A stretch of DNA of 64,000 bases from Pseudomonas taeanensis MS-3 (GCF_000498575.2 NZ_AWSQ01000002.1:361115-425114), one strand, 5' to 3'. Positions 51,253 to 62,027 are shown, counted from the first letter of the stretch. The notes: generated by a model not told the origin, from the letters alone. Numbers and translations: made by a program.

Positions 51253-51597
51253 TCAGTGCTCGGCACTGTCCTGTTGCAGGCTCAATTCACGTAGGTACTT
51301 GCGTGACAAGGCGAGGAAGCGTGGGGTTGGACCAATGTCTTCATACAGGGGATCGCCCTGTTCATCGGTCGCCACCACCTGGCTGCCTTTGACGTAGGGC
51401 AGGCTGGCTTCCATTTCTTCCAGCGCTGCACCGATCAGCTCGCCGAGCAATTCTTCGGTGTGGTGCTTGGGGTACATCTCCGTCAGGGCCGCCAAGCGCG
51501 CCGCAGCTTCCAGATCGAGGTGGATCTGGTAGGTGCTACGGGTCAGGCGACCCTTGGAGTTCTGTTCCCAATGGTGGACAAGCTCGCGAATCTTCAT
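51253..51597 (-). CDS. Conserved hypothetical protein
   Basis: A 114-residue soluble acidic protein (MKIRELVHHWEQNSKGRL at its start). The segment YQIHLDLEAAARLAALTEM, then PKHHTEELLGELIGAALEEME, looks like a helical, ribbon-helix-helix-like dimer module, though no DNA-binding function is shown. In Pseudomonas a gene of this kind often stands divergently from ppc, as here; some annotations call it a type 1 pili tip component, for which I see no basis. GAGGTAG precedes the ATG. Confidence 0.72.
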   Translation of the reverse strand: MKIRELVHHWEQNSKGRLTRSTYQIHLDLEAAARLAALTEMYPKHHTEELLGELIGAALEEMEASLPYVKGSQVVATDEQGDPLYEDIGPTPRFLALSRKYLRELSLQQDSAEH

Positions 51598-51792
51598 AAC
51601 TACCTCGTCCTTCGCCTATGCATAGTAGGCGCTTGTGCTATTCCGTTTGCTCGGGCCGGCCTTTTTGCTTGAAGCCGGACCCTGCTTTAAGCCTAGACTG
51701 CTTTGCGGCGCGTAGAGGCTCTACGTCGTGCCCTTGTAAGAACTTGCCGCGCTGGGCACTCTTGGCTTTCACGTATCAGCGGAGGATCGGTC

Positions 51793-54429
51793 ATGGCGGA
51801 AATCGACGCGCGTTTGCGCGAGGACGTGCATCAGCTCGGCGAGCTGTTGGGCAATACCATCAACGCGCAGTATGGCGCGGCCTTTCTCGGCAAGATCGAA
51901 CGCATCCGTAAAGGCGCAAAAACCGCTCGGCGCGGCTCGGCTGCCGGTGCCGAACAGCTCAGCGCCGCCCTCGATCAATTGAACGACGATGAATTGCTGC
52001 CGGTGGCGCGCGCCTTCAACCAGTTCCTCAACCTGGCCAACATCGCCGAGCAGTACCATCGAATTCGACGGCGCGGCGCCAACGAGCCCGAGCCCTTCGA
52101 GTCGCGTGTGCTGCCCGAACTGTTGCAGCGCCTGCTGGCCAAGGGGCACAGCGCCGATGCCTTGGCGCGTCAGCTCGGCCGTCTGGACATCGAACTGGTG
52201 CTGACTGCCCACCCGACTGAAGTGGCGCGGCGCACCCTGATCCAGAAGTACGACGCCATCGCCGCACAACTGGCGGCGCAAGACCACAGCGACTTGTCCA
52301 GTGCCGAGCGCGAGCAGGTCACCGCGCGCTTGCAGCGGCTGATCGCCGAGGCCTGGCATACCGAAGAAATCCGCCGCAGCCGGCCGAGCCCGGTGGATGA
52401 AGCCAAGTGGGGCTTCGCGGTGATCGAACATTCGCTGTGGCAGGCGGTGCCGAGCTTTCTGCGCAAGGCCGATCAGGCCTTGCAGGCGACGACCGGACTG
52501 CGCCTGCCGCTGACGGCGGCACCGATTCGCTTCGCCTCCTGGATGGGCGGCGACCGTGACGGCAACCCCAATGTGACGGCCGCGGTGACCCGTGAAGTGT
52601 TGTTGCTGGCGCGCTGGATGGCCGCCGATCTGTACCTGCGTGATATCGAACAACTGGCCGCCGAACTGTCCATGCAGCAAGCCAACCCAGAATTGCGGGC
52701 GCAGGTCGGCGACAGCATCGAGCCCTACCGCAGCCTGCTCAAACAACTGCGGGAGCGCCTGCGGGCGACCCGGAGCTGGGCGCAGGAGGCACTGCATGGT
52801 CAGCCAGCCGTATCGCCAGCGGTATTGCAGGACAACCGCGAATTACTCGAGCCCTTGCAGTGTTGCTATCAGTCCCTGCACGACTGCGGCATGGGGGTGA
52901 TCGCCGATGGTCCGCTGCTCGACTGCCTGCGCCGGGCGGTGACCTTCGGTCTGTTTCTCGTGCGTTTGGATGTGCGCCAGGATGCCAGTCGTCACGCCGC
53001 GGCACTGGATGAAATCACCGATTATCTGGGCCTCGGTCACTACGCCGAGTGGGATGAAGAGGCGCGCCTGCAGTTTCTCCAGGCTGAGTTGGATAGCCGT
53101 CGGCCACTGTTGCCGGCTCACTTCAAGCCCAGTGCAGAAACCGCCGAGGTGCTCGCCACCTGCCGAGAAGTGGCGGCTGCTCCCGCCGCCTCCCTGGGCT
53201 CCTACGTGATCTCCATGGCCGGGGCACCTTCCGATGTACTGGCCGTGCAGTTGCTGTTGAAGGAAGCCGGCTTGCAGCGGCCGATGCGCGTGGTGCCGCT
53301 GTTCGAGACCCTCGCCGACCTGGACCAGGCCGGGCCGGTGATCGAGCGCCTGCTCAATCTGCCGGGATATCGGGCGCGCTTGCACGGGCCGCAGGAGGTG
53401 ATGATCGGTTATTCCGACTCGGCCAAGGACGCCGGCACCACGGCGGCGGCCTGGGCGCAGTATCGGGCACAGGAAACCCTGGTAAAGGTGTGCAGCGAGC
53501 AGCAGGTCGAGTTGCTGTTGTTCCACGGGCGTGGCGGCACCGTTGGCCGTGGCGGCGGTCCAGCCCATGCGGCGATCCTCTCGCAACCGCCGGGTTCCGT
53601 GGCCGGGCGCTTTCGTACCACCGAACAGGGCGAAATGATCCGGTTCAAGTTCGGCTTGCCGGACATCGCCGAACAGAACCTCAACCTCTATCTGGCGGCC
53701 GTGCTGGAAGCCACCTTGCAGCCGCCGCCAACGCCGGAGCCAGCCTGGCGTGAGCTGATGGATCGGCTGGCCGCCGATGGCGTCAGCGCCTACCGCGGTG
53801 TCGTGCGCGAGCATCCGCAGTTCGTCGAGTACTTTCGCCAGGCCACGCCTGAGCAGGAACTTGGGCGGCTGCCACTGGGCAGTCGGCCGGCCAAGCGCCG
53901 AGCCGGTGGTGTCGAGAGTTTACGGGCGATTCCGTGGATCTTCGCCTGGACCCAGACCCGCCTGATGCTGCCGGCCTGGTTGGGTTGGGAGCACGCCTTG
54001 GCCAACGCACTGCAGCGTGGCGAAAGTCAGTTGCTGGGGCAGATGCGCGAACACTGGCCGTTCTTTCGCACTCGCATCGATATGCTGGAGATGGTCCTGG
54101 CCAAGGCCGACGGGGCGATCGCCGAGCTGTACGACGAACGACTGGTCGAGTCCTCTTTACGACCTTTGGGTGAACGCTTGCGTGACCTATTGTCGCAGGC
54201 CAGTGCCGCGGTGCTGGGGCTGACCGGGCAGTCGCAGCTGTTGGCACACAGTCCCGAAACCCTGGAAGCGATCAGCGTGCGCAACACCTACCTGGACCCC
54301 CTGCACCTGCTCCAGACCGAACTGCTGGCGCGCTCCCGGCAGCGTGAAAATCAGGCCGACAGCCCTCTGGAACAGGCGTTGCTGGTCAGTGTTGCAGGGA
54401 TTGCCGCCGGCTTGCGCAACACCGGCTAA
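51793..54429 (+). CDS. ppc: Phosphoenolpyruvate carboxylase
   Basis: Makes oxaloacetate from PEP and bicarbonate, replenishing the TCA cycle. It has 878 residues. Active-site motifs: [13 protein letters not shown] with the catalytic histidine, [20 protein letters not shown] and the glycine-rich [16 protein letters not shown]; the C-terminus ends in AGLRNTG, as in family members. ATG 51793 ([16 protein letters not shown]) has GGAGG upstream; the longer frame from 51703 is not supported. Confidence 0.98.
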   Translation: MAEIDARLREDVHQLGELLGNTINAQYGAAFLGKIERIRKGAKTARRGSAAGAEQLSAALDQLNDDELLPVARAFNQFLNLANIAEQYHRIRRRGANEPEPFESRVLPELLQRLLAKGHSADALARQLGRLDIELVLTAHPTEVARRTLIQKYDAIAAQLAAQDHSDLSSAEREQVTARLQRLIAEAWHTEEIRRSRPSPVDEAKWGFAVIEHSLWQAVPSFLRKADQALQATTGLRLPLTAAPIRFASWMGGDRDGNPNVTAAVTREVLLLARWMAADLYLRDIEQLAAELSMQQANPELRAQVGDSIEPYRSLLKQLRERLRATRSWAQEALHGQPAVSPAVLQDNRELLEPLQCCYQSLHDCGMGVIADGPLLDCLRRAVTFGLFLVRLDVRQDASRHAAALDEITDYLGLGHYAEWDEEARLQFLQAELDSRRPLLPAHFKPSAETAEVLATCREVAAAPAASLGSYVISMAGAPSDVLAVQLLLKEAGLQRPMRVVPLFETLADLDQAGPVIERLLNLPGYRARLHGPQEVMIGYSDSAKDAGTTAAAWAQYRAQETLVKVCSEQQVELLLFHGRGGTVGRGGGPAHAAILSQPPGSVAGRFRTTEQGEMIRFKFGLPDIAEQNLNLYLAAVLEATLQPPPTPEPAWRELMDRLAADGVSAYRGVVREHPQFVEYFRQATPEQELGRLPLGSRPAKRRAGGVESLRAIPWIFAWTQTRLMLPAWLGWEHALANALQRGESQLLGQMREHWPFFRTRIDMLEMVLAKADGAIAELYDERLVESSLRPLGERLRDLLSQASAAVLGLTGQSQLLAHSPETLEAISVRNTYLDPLHLLQTELLARSRQRENQADSPLEQALLVSVAGIAAGLRNTG

Positions 54430-54661
54430 CACACCCGGACGAGGCGCCTGAGATAGAGCTTTCAGAGCGCCCAAAGCGACATGCGCCGGGCTGTCGGAAG
54501 GCGTCCGAAAGGCCCTGGCGTATCCGACTTTAGGTGGCTTGTGTGGTGGGGGTGCGCTGTGTATCTTGGTCAGCCTTTTGGCAGCCTGGCAGCTTAGGCC
54601 ATTGCCGCCCGAACTATTCAGAGATTGGCCCCATGAGGCGAGTCCGACGATTTTCACTTAA

Positions 54662-55327
<666 letters not shown>

Positions 55328-55347
55328 GTCGGTTACCCCCCTTGTCA

Positions 55348-55376
55348 ACAACGGCCCGCTTGCGGGCCGTTGTCGT
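55348..55376 (+). terminator. Terminator after adk
   Basis: ACAACGGCCCGC and its complement over 55348-55373 with a tight TTGC loop, followed by CGTTTCT. The tail is weak but the stem is strong. Confidence 0.75.
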
Positions 55377-55513
55377 TTCTGGTGCGGGTGTGGTGCGGGC
55401 GGTTAAGTTGGGGTCGTTCTCAGAACAGTCGTCTTGTTCAGGCAAACTAGCCTCGAGTGCCTGGTCTATACCAGATAGGCTTAATTCTTCACTAAACGGA
55501 AGTAGGAGAACAC

Positions 55514-56572
55514 ATGAGAGCTATGCAGGCGTGGATGATCGGTTTGGCCATGAGCGTTGCGTCCCTGGGCGTCTCGGCCGCTACCGAACTGCAACACTGG
55601 CCGGCCGAGGCGGCCGCGAAGATCGACAAGATGATCGCGGCGAATGCCAACAAAGGCGCCTATGCGGTCTTCGATATGGACAACACCACCTATCAGTTCG
55701 ACATCGAAGAGTCCTTGCTGCCTTACCTGGAGATGAAGGGCATTCTCACCCGCGAGAAGATGGACCCCTCGCTCAAGTTGATCCCATTCAAGGACACGGC
55801 CGAATTCAAGGAGAGCCTCAACAGCTACTACTACCGCCTGTGCGAAGTGGACAACCTGGTCTGCTACCCCTGGGTAGCGCAGATCTTCTCCGGCTTTACC
55901 CTGCGCGAGCTTAAGGGCTACGTCGATGAGGTCATGGCCTACGGCAAGCCGATTCCGCTGAAGTACTACGACGGCGACAAGGTGGTCGAGGGCAGTGTTA
56001 ACCCGCCGAAACCCTTCGCCGGCATGCAGGAACTCTACAATCGTCTGCAGGAGAACGGCATCGAGGTTTATGTGATCAGTGCGGCCAGCGAAGAGCTGGT
56101 GCGGATGATCGCAAGCGATCCGCAGTACGGATATAACGTCAAGCCGGCCAACGTCATCGGCGTCAACATGCTGCTCAAGGACCGCAAGAGCGGGGCCCTG
56201 ACCACCTCGCGCCTGCAGGTGCAGAAGGGCAATTACGATCCGGCGAAAAACCTCGACCTGGAAGTGACGCCTTTCTTGATGAACCCGATGACCTGGTATG
56301 AAGGCAAGCTCGGCACCATCTTCGGCTGGATTGACCAGTGGAAAATGCCGGTGCTGGTAGCGGGCGACACGCCGCTGTCCGACGGTTATATGCTGTTCAA
56401 TGCGACTGACACCAGCAAGGGCGGTCTGCGCATCTGGGTCGACCGCAAGGCCAAGTACACCCAGCAGGTCAAGGATTGGCAGGCCACTGCGGCCAAGCGC
56501 CAGGGCGAGCTGGGCCTGCCGGTGAACGCCGACAAGAACTGGATCGTAGTCACCCCTGATCAGCTGCACTGA
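55514..56572 (+). CDS. pchP: Phosphorylcholine phosphatase (HAD family)
   Basis: A secreted 352-residue HAD phosphatase with a signal peptide ending at GVSA (residue 22). HAD motif I is FDMDNTTY (nucleophile D54, acid/base D56), motif II is in [10 protein letters not shown] and motif III/IV in [12 protein letters not shown]. These match the P. aeruginosa enzyme PchP, which releases choline from phosphorylcholine in the periplasm. No choline-uptake genes are adjacent. TAGGAG precedes the start. Confidence 0.85.
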   Translation: MRAMQAWMIGLAMSVASLGVSAATELQHWPAEAAAKIDKMIAANANKGAYAVFDMDNTTYQFDIEESLLPYLEMKGILTREKMDPSLKLIPFKDTAEFKESLNSYYYRLCEVDNLVCYPWVAQIFSGFTLRELKGYVDEVMAYGKPIPLKYYDGDKVVEGSVNPPKPFAGMQELYNRLQENGIEVYVISAASEELVRMIASDPQYGYNVKPANVIGVNMLLKDRKSGALTTSRLQVQKGNYDPAKNLDLEVTPFLMNPMTWYEGKLGTIFGWIDQWKMPVLVAGDTPLSDGYMLFNATDTSKGGLRIWVDRKAKYTQQVKDWQATAAKRQGELGLPVNADKNWIVVTPDQLH

Positions 56573-56697
56573 GATCCTGTCGTTCACCCCTCTCGGTGAG
56601 TCCGTCGTCCGGCGCGTCGCAATGGCGGGTCGGGTGGCTGGCAAAAAAGCTGCTAAACCGGTTTAATGCCCGCCCACTCGTTTGTCTGTCCGTTGCC

Positions 56698-57378
56698 ATG
56701 ACTACTCTGCTGGCCCTCGATACCGCCACTGAAGCCTGCTCCGTTGCCCTGTTGCATGACGGCAAGGTGCTCAGCCATTACGAAGTCATTCCGCGCCTGC
56801 ATGCCCAGCGCCTGTTGCCGATGATCAAGGCTCTGCTCGACGAAGCCGACGTGCCGCTGTCGGCGCTTGACGCCATCGCCTTCGGCCGGGGGCCTGGCGC
56901 CTTTACCGGCGTGCGCATCGCCATCGGCGTGGTGCAAGGTCTGGCCTTTGCCCTGGAGCGTCCAGTGCTGCCGGTGTCCAACCTCGCGGTACTGGCCCAG
57001 CGCGCACTGCGCGAGCATGGTGCGAGCCAGGTCGCAGCCGCCATTGATGCGCGCATGGATGAGGTTTATTGGGGCTGCTACCGCGCCGATCAGGGGGAGA
57101 TGCGTCTGCTCGGGGTCGAGTCCGTGCTGCCGCCGGAGCAGGCGAGCTTGCCGCGTGACGCGGCTGGCGACTGGTTCGGCGCCGGAACCGGTTGGGGCGC
57201 TTATGCCGAGCGGCTTGCGCCGCAGGTCAGTGCCCAGGATGGCGCCATGTTGCCGCATGCCGAAGACCTGCTCAGCCTGGCGCGCTTCGCTTGGGCACGG
57301 GGTGAGGCGGTGGTGGCCGACGAGGCCCAGCCGGTCTATCTGCGTGATAAAGTCGCAACGCCTAAAGCCGCGCCATAA
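56698..57378 (+). CDS. tsaB: tRNA threonylcarbamoyladenosine biosynthesis protein TsaB
   Basis: The partner of TsaD in making t6A37 in ANN-decoding tRNAs. It has 226 residues with an ASKHA fold: LLALDTATEACSVALL at the N-terminus and FGRGPGAFTGVRIAIGVVQG. ATG 56698 follows the usual N-terminus MTTLLALDTAT; the 34 upstream in-frame codons have no homology. The spacing from pchP is 125 bp. Confidence 0.95.
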   Translation: MTTLLALDTATEACSVALLHDGKVLSHYEVIPRLHAQRLLPMIKALLDEADVPLSALDAIAFGRGPGAFTGVRIAIGVVQGLAFALERPVLPVSNLAVLAQRALREHGASQVAAAIDARMDEVYWGCYRADQGEMRLLGVESVLPPEQASLPRDAAGDWFGAGTGWGAYAERLAPQVSAQDGAMLPHAEDLLSLARFAWARGEAVVADEAQPVYLRDKVATPKAAP

Positions 57379-57495
57379 GGGCCGTCAGTCGTTGATTGGC
57401 GCAAGTATCGGGACCTCGATTGCCAAGTGCGGCAGACGAGGGTTAAATGGTCTGACTAACCTCACGCACTAGGCCAACCAGCCGGGCAGTAATTG

Positions 57496-57837
57496 ATGCG
57501 TATCGACGGCTCCATTCCTTCTTACTCGCTGGATCGCGGCCCCCGCCCGGGGACGGCGGTGACGCCTTTTCGCGAAGCCCAGCGTGAGATAGAACAACGT
57601 CGTGAGCAACCGGCAACACCTGCGACCAGCCAGGGTTTGGAGCAGGCCGCGCAATTGCGCCGGGTGCAGGCTTCCAGTGGCAGCACCGACAGTTTGCCCG
57701 CCCGCCTGAATGACTCGGTCTATCAGCCCGGGTTGAGCAGTCGCGCCGCCCAGGCGATCGCCAGTTACAGCAGTACCGCTTCCTTGGTCGCTGAGCCCGA
57801 CGCGCAGCAGGTGCTGGGTCTCGATCTCTACGCCTAG
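57496..57837 (+). CDS. Conserved hypothetical protein
   Basis: A 113-residue, low-complexity, Gln/Ser/Ala-rich protein, probably largely disordered (N-terminus MRIDGSIPSYSLDRGPRPG). The C-terminal region LSSRAAQAIASYSSTASLV looks helical. It resembles small uncharacterised Pseudomonas proteins found beside tsaB. An in-frame TTG precedes the ATG. It is followed 14 bp later by the DUF72 gene, so co-transcription is likely. Confidence 0.7.
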   Translation: MRIDGSIPSYSLDRGPRPGTAVTPFREAQREIEQRREQPATPATSQGLEQAAQLRRVQASSGSTDSLPARLNDSVYQPGLSSRAAQAIASYSSTASLVAEPDAQQVLGLDLYA

Positions 57838-57851
57838 GTCAACATAGCCTG

Positions 57852-58712
57852 ATGCTGCCTTATTACCTCGGTTGCCCGTCCTGGAGTGAACCGGCCTGGC
57901 GTTCCTCGTTGTATCCGGCAGATGCTCGCAGCGCGGATTTTCTGCCGCTCTACAGCCAATCGTTCAATGCCGTCGAAGGCAATACCACCTTCTATGCGCG
58001 GCCTTCCGCACAGACCCTGGCGCGTTGGGTTGAGCGTATGCCAGCCAACTTTCGCTTTTGCGCCAAACTGCCGCGCGATATCAGTCACTCGGGGGACTTG
58101 CGGGGGCAGCTGGCTGCCACCGATGACTTCCGCACATTGCTGGCGCCGCTGGGCCCGCGCGTTGCCCCCTACTGGTTGCAGTTACCGGCCAGTTTCGGCC
58201 CTGGACGGCTGGCGGAGCTGGCGGCGTTTATCCAGCACTGGGGCGACACGGCATTGGCCGTGGAAGTGCGTCATCCGGCGTTCTTCGCCAAGGGCGAGGA
58301 GGAGCGGGCGCTCAACCGCCTGTTGCTGGGGCATGGCATCGAACGCATCTGCCTGGATGCGCGGGCCTTGTTCAGCTGCCCATCCCGCGAGCCTGCGGTG
58401 CTGCATGCCCAGGCGAAGAAGCCGCGCTTGCCGTTGCGCCCGACGGCGTTCAGCCAGGCGCCGCAGCTGCGTTTCATCGGCCACCCGCAACTCGAGGCCA
58501 ATGACCGCTTCATGGCGCCCTGGCTGGATAAGGTCGCCACCTGGATCGAGGAAGGGCGAAGCCCCTACGTCTTCCTGCACACCTCGGACAATCATCTGGC
58601 GCCGCAACTGGCGCGGCGCTTTCACGGTCAGCTGATGCAACGGTTACCCGGTTTGCCAGCCTTGCCCGAGCCCATGGTCGAGGCCGAACTCGAACAGCTC
58701 GACCTGCTCTGA
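57852..58712 (+). CDS. DUF72 family protein (YecE-like)
   Basis: A 286-residue TIM-barrel-like protein of the DUF72 family. Typical motifs: YYLGCPSWSEPAWRSSLYP, NAVEGNTTFYARPS, FRFCAKLPRDISH and the late VFLHTSDNHLAPQLAR. The function is unknown. It is convergent with the carboxypeptidase gene, 15 bp apart. Confidence 0.88.
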   Translation: MLPYYLGCPSWSEPAWRSSLYPADARSADFLPLYSQSFNAVEGNTTFYARPSAQTLARWVERMPANFRFCAKLPRDISHSGDLRGQLAATDDFRTLLAPLGPRVAPYWLQLPASFGPGRLAELAAFIQHWGDTALAVEVRHPAFFAKGEEERALNRLLLGHGIERICLDARALFSCPSREPAVLHAQAKKPRLPLRPTAFSQAPQLRFIGHPQLEANDRFMAPWLDKVATWIEEGRSPYVFLHTSDNHLAPQLARRFHGQLMQRLPGLPALPEPMVEAELEQLDLL

Positions 58713-58727
58713 GCAGCAGCCCTGCGC

Positions 58728-59858
58728 TTAGCGCAGCTGGTCGACCATGCTGGCGACGACGCTGAGCACATCCTTGCCCAGTTGTTTGGAGCGTTTACCG
58801 TCCCAGGCGGTCACGGGGTTGGGCCTGTCGTCGTGGTCCTTGAACGGCATCTCGATGGTGAAGGACAGGCAGTCGAACTCTTCGCCCACCGCGTTGCAGG
58901 CCAGGGTCATGTTGGCCTGGCCTGGTTCGTCATGCGGGTAGCCATGCTCGGTCTGGAATTCCGCACCTGTCGCCAGCAGACGGCGACGGAAGTCGCTTTC
59001 CAGTCGTTCCAGGCGTGGGCTGTAACCGGGGTTGCCTTCGCAGCCTGCGGTGAACACGTGGGGAATTTCCTCATCGCCATGGATGTCGAGGAACAGGTCG
59101 ACACCGACCCGGCGCATCTGCTGCTGGACGAAGAACACCTCGGGACTGCGTGCCTCGCTGGCCGACTGCCAGGCGCGATTGAGGTCCTGACCGGCGGCGT
59201 TGGTGCGCAGATGGCCGCGGAAGGCACCATCCGGGTTCATGTTCGGCACCAGATAGAGGTCGGCCTTTTCCAACAAGGCGTTCAGCTCGGCGTCTTCGCG
59301 GTTCTGCAGGCGCTCGATCACGCCCTCCATGAACCATTCGGCCATGTGCTCGCCGGGGTGCTGCTGGGCGATAATCCACACCCTGCGCTGAGCAGCCGGG
59401 TTACGGCTGACGCGCAGCAACTCGATGGCGCGGCCCTCGATGCTCGTGCCGCTGGCGAACAATTCGGCGCCAGCCTTGCTCAGCGCCTGCTCGATCAACC
59501 AGGCGTGGCGTTCGCGGCTGTAAGGCTCGAAGTAGGCGAACCAGACCTGGGCTTCGCGCGGTTCGATGGCGAAATGCAGGGCGCCCTGGTCGAAGCGACT
59601 CGGCACGCGAAACCAGTTGACCTGGTCATAAGAGGCGGCCGCGTGGTAACCGCTCCAGGCCCGGTTGTAGGCGGATTCGCCGGCATTGTTCAGGCTGAAT
59701 CCGTAGTGCTGGCCAGGGCTCAGGCCGTCGACCTTGAAATGGAACCACTGAAAGTGATGGCTGTTCAGATCGGGGCGCATCGCCAGCAGCACCTGCTGTG
59801 GGTTGCTGGCATCAATTACCTCGATGTTGCCGCTGTCGAAGTCCGAGCTGATGTTCAT
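58728..59858 (-). CDS. M14 cytosolic carboxypeptidase (PaCCP-like)
   Basis: A 376-residue zinc carboxypeptidase of the Nna1/CCP branch of M14. Residues of about 1-110 are the beta-sandwich domain found only in this branch (FQWFHFKVDGLSPGQHYGF). The catalytic domain shows zinc ligands H167 and E170 in QQHPGEHMAEWF, the third ligand H260 in FLDIHGDEE, the substrate-binding NMNPDGAFRG and DLNRAW, and the catalytic glutamate E336 in FTIEMPF. The P. aeruginosa homologue has a known structure, but its natural substrate is unknown; eukaryotic relatives remove glutamates from tubulin tails. No signal peptide. Confidence 0.9.
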   Translation of the reverse strand: MNISSDFDSGNIEVIDASNPQQVLLAMRPDLNSHHFQWFHFKVDGLSPGQHYGFSLNNAGESAYNRAWSGYHAAASYDQVNWFRVPSRFDQGALHFAIEPREAQVWFAYFEPYSRERHAWLIEQALSKAGAELFASGTSIEGRAIELLRVSRNPAAQRRVWIIAQQHPGEHMAEWFMEGVIERLQNREDAELNALLEKADLYLVPNMNPDGAFRGHLRTNAAGQDLNRAWQSASEARSPEVFFVQQQMRRVGVDLFLDIHGDEEIPHVFTAGCEGNPGYSPRLERLESDFRRRLLATGAEFQTEHGYPHDEPGQANMTLACNAVGEEFDCLSFTIEMPFKDHDDRPNPVTAWDGKRSKQLGKDVLSVVASMVDQLR

Positions 59859-59995
59859 GGTTACCTCAAGGCTGATACCTGATCGAGAGCGGCAAGGATT
59901 GCAGGTCTGCTGGCGAATGAAAACGGATAAGGCGACAAACTCAGATGGATTCCCAGCAGTGGCCCCGTCGAGTCATGTACATAATGCTATCCATA

Positions 59996-60070
59996 CTCCA
60001 AGCCTTTATCGGCGTACTGGAAGGCAAGAACTTCGGCAAGCTGGTGATCCGCGTCGGCGCCGATGACTAA
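59996..60070 (+). pseudogene. Relic of the C-terminus of an NADP-dependent MDR oxidoreductase
   Basis: In one frame the bases read LQAFIGVLEGKNFGKLVIRV and GADD before a TAA at 60068-60070. This is the typical C-terminal ending of the CurA/YncB-type NADP-dependent oxidoreductases (A-F-I-G-L-L-x-G-x-N-F-G-K-x-V-V). Upstream of 59996 the frame loses all similarity and no start is possible. The relic ends 22 bp before the DJ-1 family gene, whose intact relatives often follow such an oxidoreductase. Confidence 0.6.
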
Positions 60071-60092
60071 TCCATTGAAAGGAGAGGACAGC

Positions 60093-60779
60093 ATGAAGAT
60101 TCTGATGGTTTTGACGTCGCACGATCAGCTGGGCAACACCGGCAAGAAAACCGGCTTCTGGCTGGAGGAATTCGCCGCGCCCTATTATGTGTTCAAGGAT
60201 GCCGGCGCCGAACTGACCCTGGCCTCACCCAAGGGCGGGCAACCGCCGCTGGACCCGGTGAGTGATGAAGCGGACGCACAAACGCCGGCTACCGAGCGCT
60301 TTCGCGGCGACCCTGAAGCGCAGGACGCGCTGGCCAATACCCAACAATTGGCGGGCATTAGCGCCGATGACTATGACGCGGTGTTTTACCCGGGCGGCCA
60401 CGGTCCACTCTGGGATCTGGCCGAAGATGCTCACTCCATTGCCCTGGTCGAAGCCTTTTATGGCGCGGGCAAACCGGTCAGCGCGGTGTGCCACGCACCG
60501 GCGATATTCCGTCATACCAAGGGCGCCGATGGTCAGCCACTGGTCAACGGCAAGCGCGTCACCGGCTTCAGCAATAGCGAGGAAGCCGCGGTGCAACTGA
60601 CCGATGTAGTGCCGTTCCTGGTCGAGGACATGCTCCAGGCCAACGGCGGCCAGTATGCCAAGGCAGACGACTGGCATACCTACGTGGTTACCGATGGCTT
60701 GCTGATCACCGGGCAGAACCCGGCCTCGTCCGAATACACGGCCAAGGCGCTGCTCGAGCTGTTGCGCGATCTGGAGTGA
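60093..60779 (+). CDS. DJ-1/PfpI family protein (Hsp31-like class I glutamine amidotransferase fold)
   Basis: A 228-residue protein. The nucleophilic elbow is VSAVCHAPAIF with C133, an acidic partner lies in GFWLEEF, and the YPGGHGPLWDL segment is typical of the Hsp31/glyoxalase III-like branch. It may act as glutathione-independent glyoxalase or chaperone/deglycase; the sequence cannot decide. ATG 60093 has AGGAGAGGACAGC upstream; the in-frame ATG at 60063 overlaps the oxidoreductase relic. Confidence 0.88.
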   Translation: MKILMVLTSHDQLGNTGKKTGFWLEEFAAPYYVFKDAGAELTLASPKGGQPPLDPVSDEADAQTPATERFRGDPEAQDALANTQQLAGISADDYDAVFYPGGHGPLWDLAEDAHSIALVEAFYGAGKPVSAVCHAPAIFRHTKGADGQPLVNGKRVTGFSNSEEAAVQLTDVVPFLVEDMLQANGGQYAKADDWHTYVVTDGLLITGQNPASSEYTAKALLELLRDLE

Positions 60780-60822
60780 CCCGTGGTGCCTCGCGTCAGC
60801 GCTTAGCCGCTGGCGCAGGCCA

Positions 60823-61932
60823 CTAGTACACCACCTCGACATTGCCGGTGACCCGGGTGCAGCAGCTCAGCACATAGCCCTCGGCGACTTCCTCTTCGGA
60901 GATGCCGCCGTTGTGCTCCATGGCCGTCTCGCCGGTCACCACGCGCACCTTGCAGGTGCCGCAGATGCCCATGCCGCAGGCTTTGGGGATAGTCAGGCCG
61001 GCGCTGGCGGCTGCCTCGTAGAGGGTCGTGCCCAGTTCGGCCTGCACCGACTTGCCGGAGTCGCTGAAGGTCACCCAATGGCTGACTTGCGGCTGCTCGG
61101 CCTGAGCCAGGGCCACGGCGGCCTGTTCTTCGGCACTGGCGATGTCCTTGTCTGGCGTCGCGCCGAAGGATTCCTCGTGATAGTGCGCCATGTCGTAGCC
61201 GGCCTCGCTGAGGAGGCGGCGCACGGCTTTCATATAAGGCGCCGGACCGCAGCAGAACACCTCGCGCTCGAGGAAGTCCGGGGCGATCAGCTGCAGCATC
61301 TCGCGACTGAGAAAACCGCGGTAGCCGCCCCAGATCTGCCCGGTTTCGTTGCGCTCGCAGATCAGGTGCAGCTTGAAGTTGTCGATCCGCGTGGACATGT
61401 AGTCCAGCTCGGCGCGGTAGATGATGTCGGCCGGGGTGCGCGCGCTGTGGGCGAACACCATGTCGACCTCTGTGTTGGTGTTGAAGAACCAGCGCGCCAT
61501 GGACATCACCGGAGTGATGCCGACGCCGCCGGAGAGCAGCAGCACCTTGTCGGCCGGGTAGTCGATGCAGTTGAACTGGCCGACCGGGCCGTGCACGGCG
61601 ATCACCTCGCCTTCCTTGAGGTGCTCGTGCAGCCAGTTCGACACCCGGCCGCCGGGTACGCGCTTGACCGTGATGGAGAAGCTGTAGGGGATCGAGGGAG
61701 CGCTGGAGATGGTGTAGGAACGCATCACCTGCTCGCCGTCGATCTCCAGTTCCAGGGTGACGAACTGCCCCGGCTTGAAAAAGAACAGCACCGGCTCCTG
61801 CATGCTGAAGCAGTAGGTGATGACGTCCGACGTTTCCTTGATGACCTTGAGGCAGCGCACCAGATGGCGGCCATTGGCCCAGGTCTGGGTGCTGACCGGG
61901 TTGAGGTATTCACTGCTGGTGAGACTGTTCAT
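60823..61932 (-). CDS. gbcB: GbcB-like ferredoxin-NAD(P)H reductase
   Basis: A 369-residue reductase: FAD-binding domain (RSYTISSAPSIPYSFSITVK), NAD-binding domain (LLLSGGVGITPVMSMARWF) and a C-terminal plant-type 2Fe-2S domain with the ligands in CGMGICGTCKVRV and the distant LSCCTR. It is very close to GbcB, which supplies electrons to the Rieske oxygenase GbcA for demethylating glycine betaine. GbcA is not in the window, so this may be a paralogue serving another oxygenase. It is on the same strand as the aldehyde dehydrogenase gene, 122 bp downstream of it. Confidence 0.78.
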   Translation of the reverse strand: MNSLTSSEYLNPVSTQTWANGRHLVRCLKVIKETSDVITYCFSMQEPVLFFFKPGQFVTLELEIDGEQVMRSYTISSAPSIPYSFSITVKRVPGGRVSNWLHEHLKEGEVIAVHGPVGQFNCIDYPADKVLLLSGGVGITPVMSMARWFFNTNTEVDMVFAHSARTPADIIYRAELDYMSTRIDNFKLHLICERNETGQIWGGYRGFLSREMLQLIAPDFLEREVFCCGPAPYMKAVRRLLSEAGYDMAHYHEESFGATPDKDIASAEEQAAVALAQAEQPQVSHWVTFSDSGKSVQAELGTTLYEAAASAGLTIPKACGMGICGTCKVRVVTGETAMEHNGGISEEEVAEGYVLSCCTRVTGNVEVVY

Positions 61933-61953
61933 GAGCGTTTCTCGGCAATAGGG

Positions 61954-62027
61954 CCGAACCCCTCACCGATCAGTACGGGGAGGGGGTTCGGTTGATCATG
62001 CAGCGCTCCGGCCGGTTCAGCGGCCGG
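61954..62027. repeat. Two inverted repeats between gbcB-like and kauB-like genes
   Basis: CCGAACCCC (61954-61962) pairs with GGGGTTCGG (61983-61991), and CCGGCCG (62008-62014) pairs with CGGCCGG (62021-62027). Neither is followed by a T-run on the minus strand, so they are not classical terminators. Confidence 0.4.
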
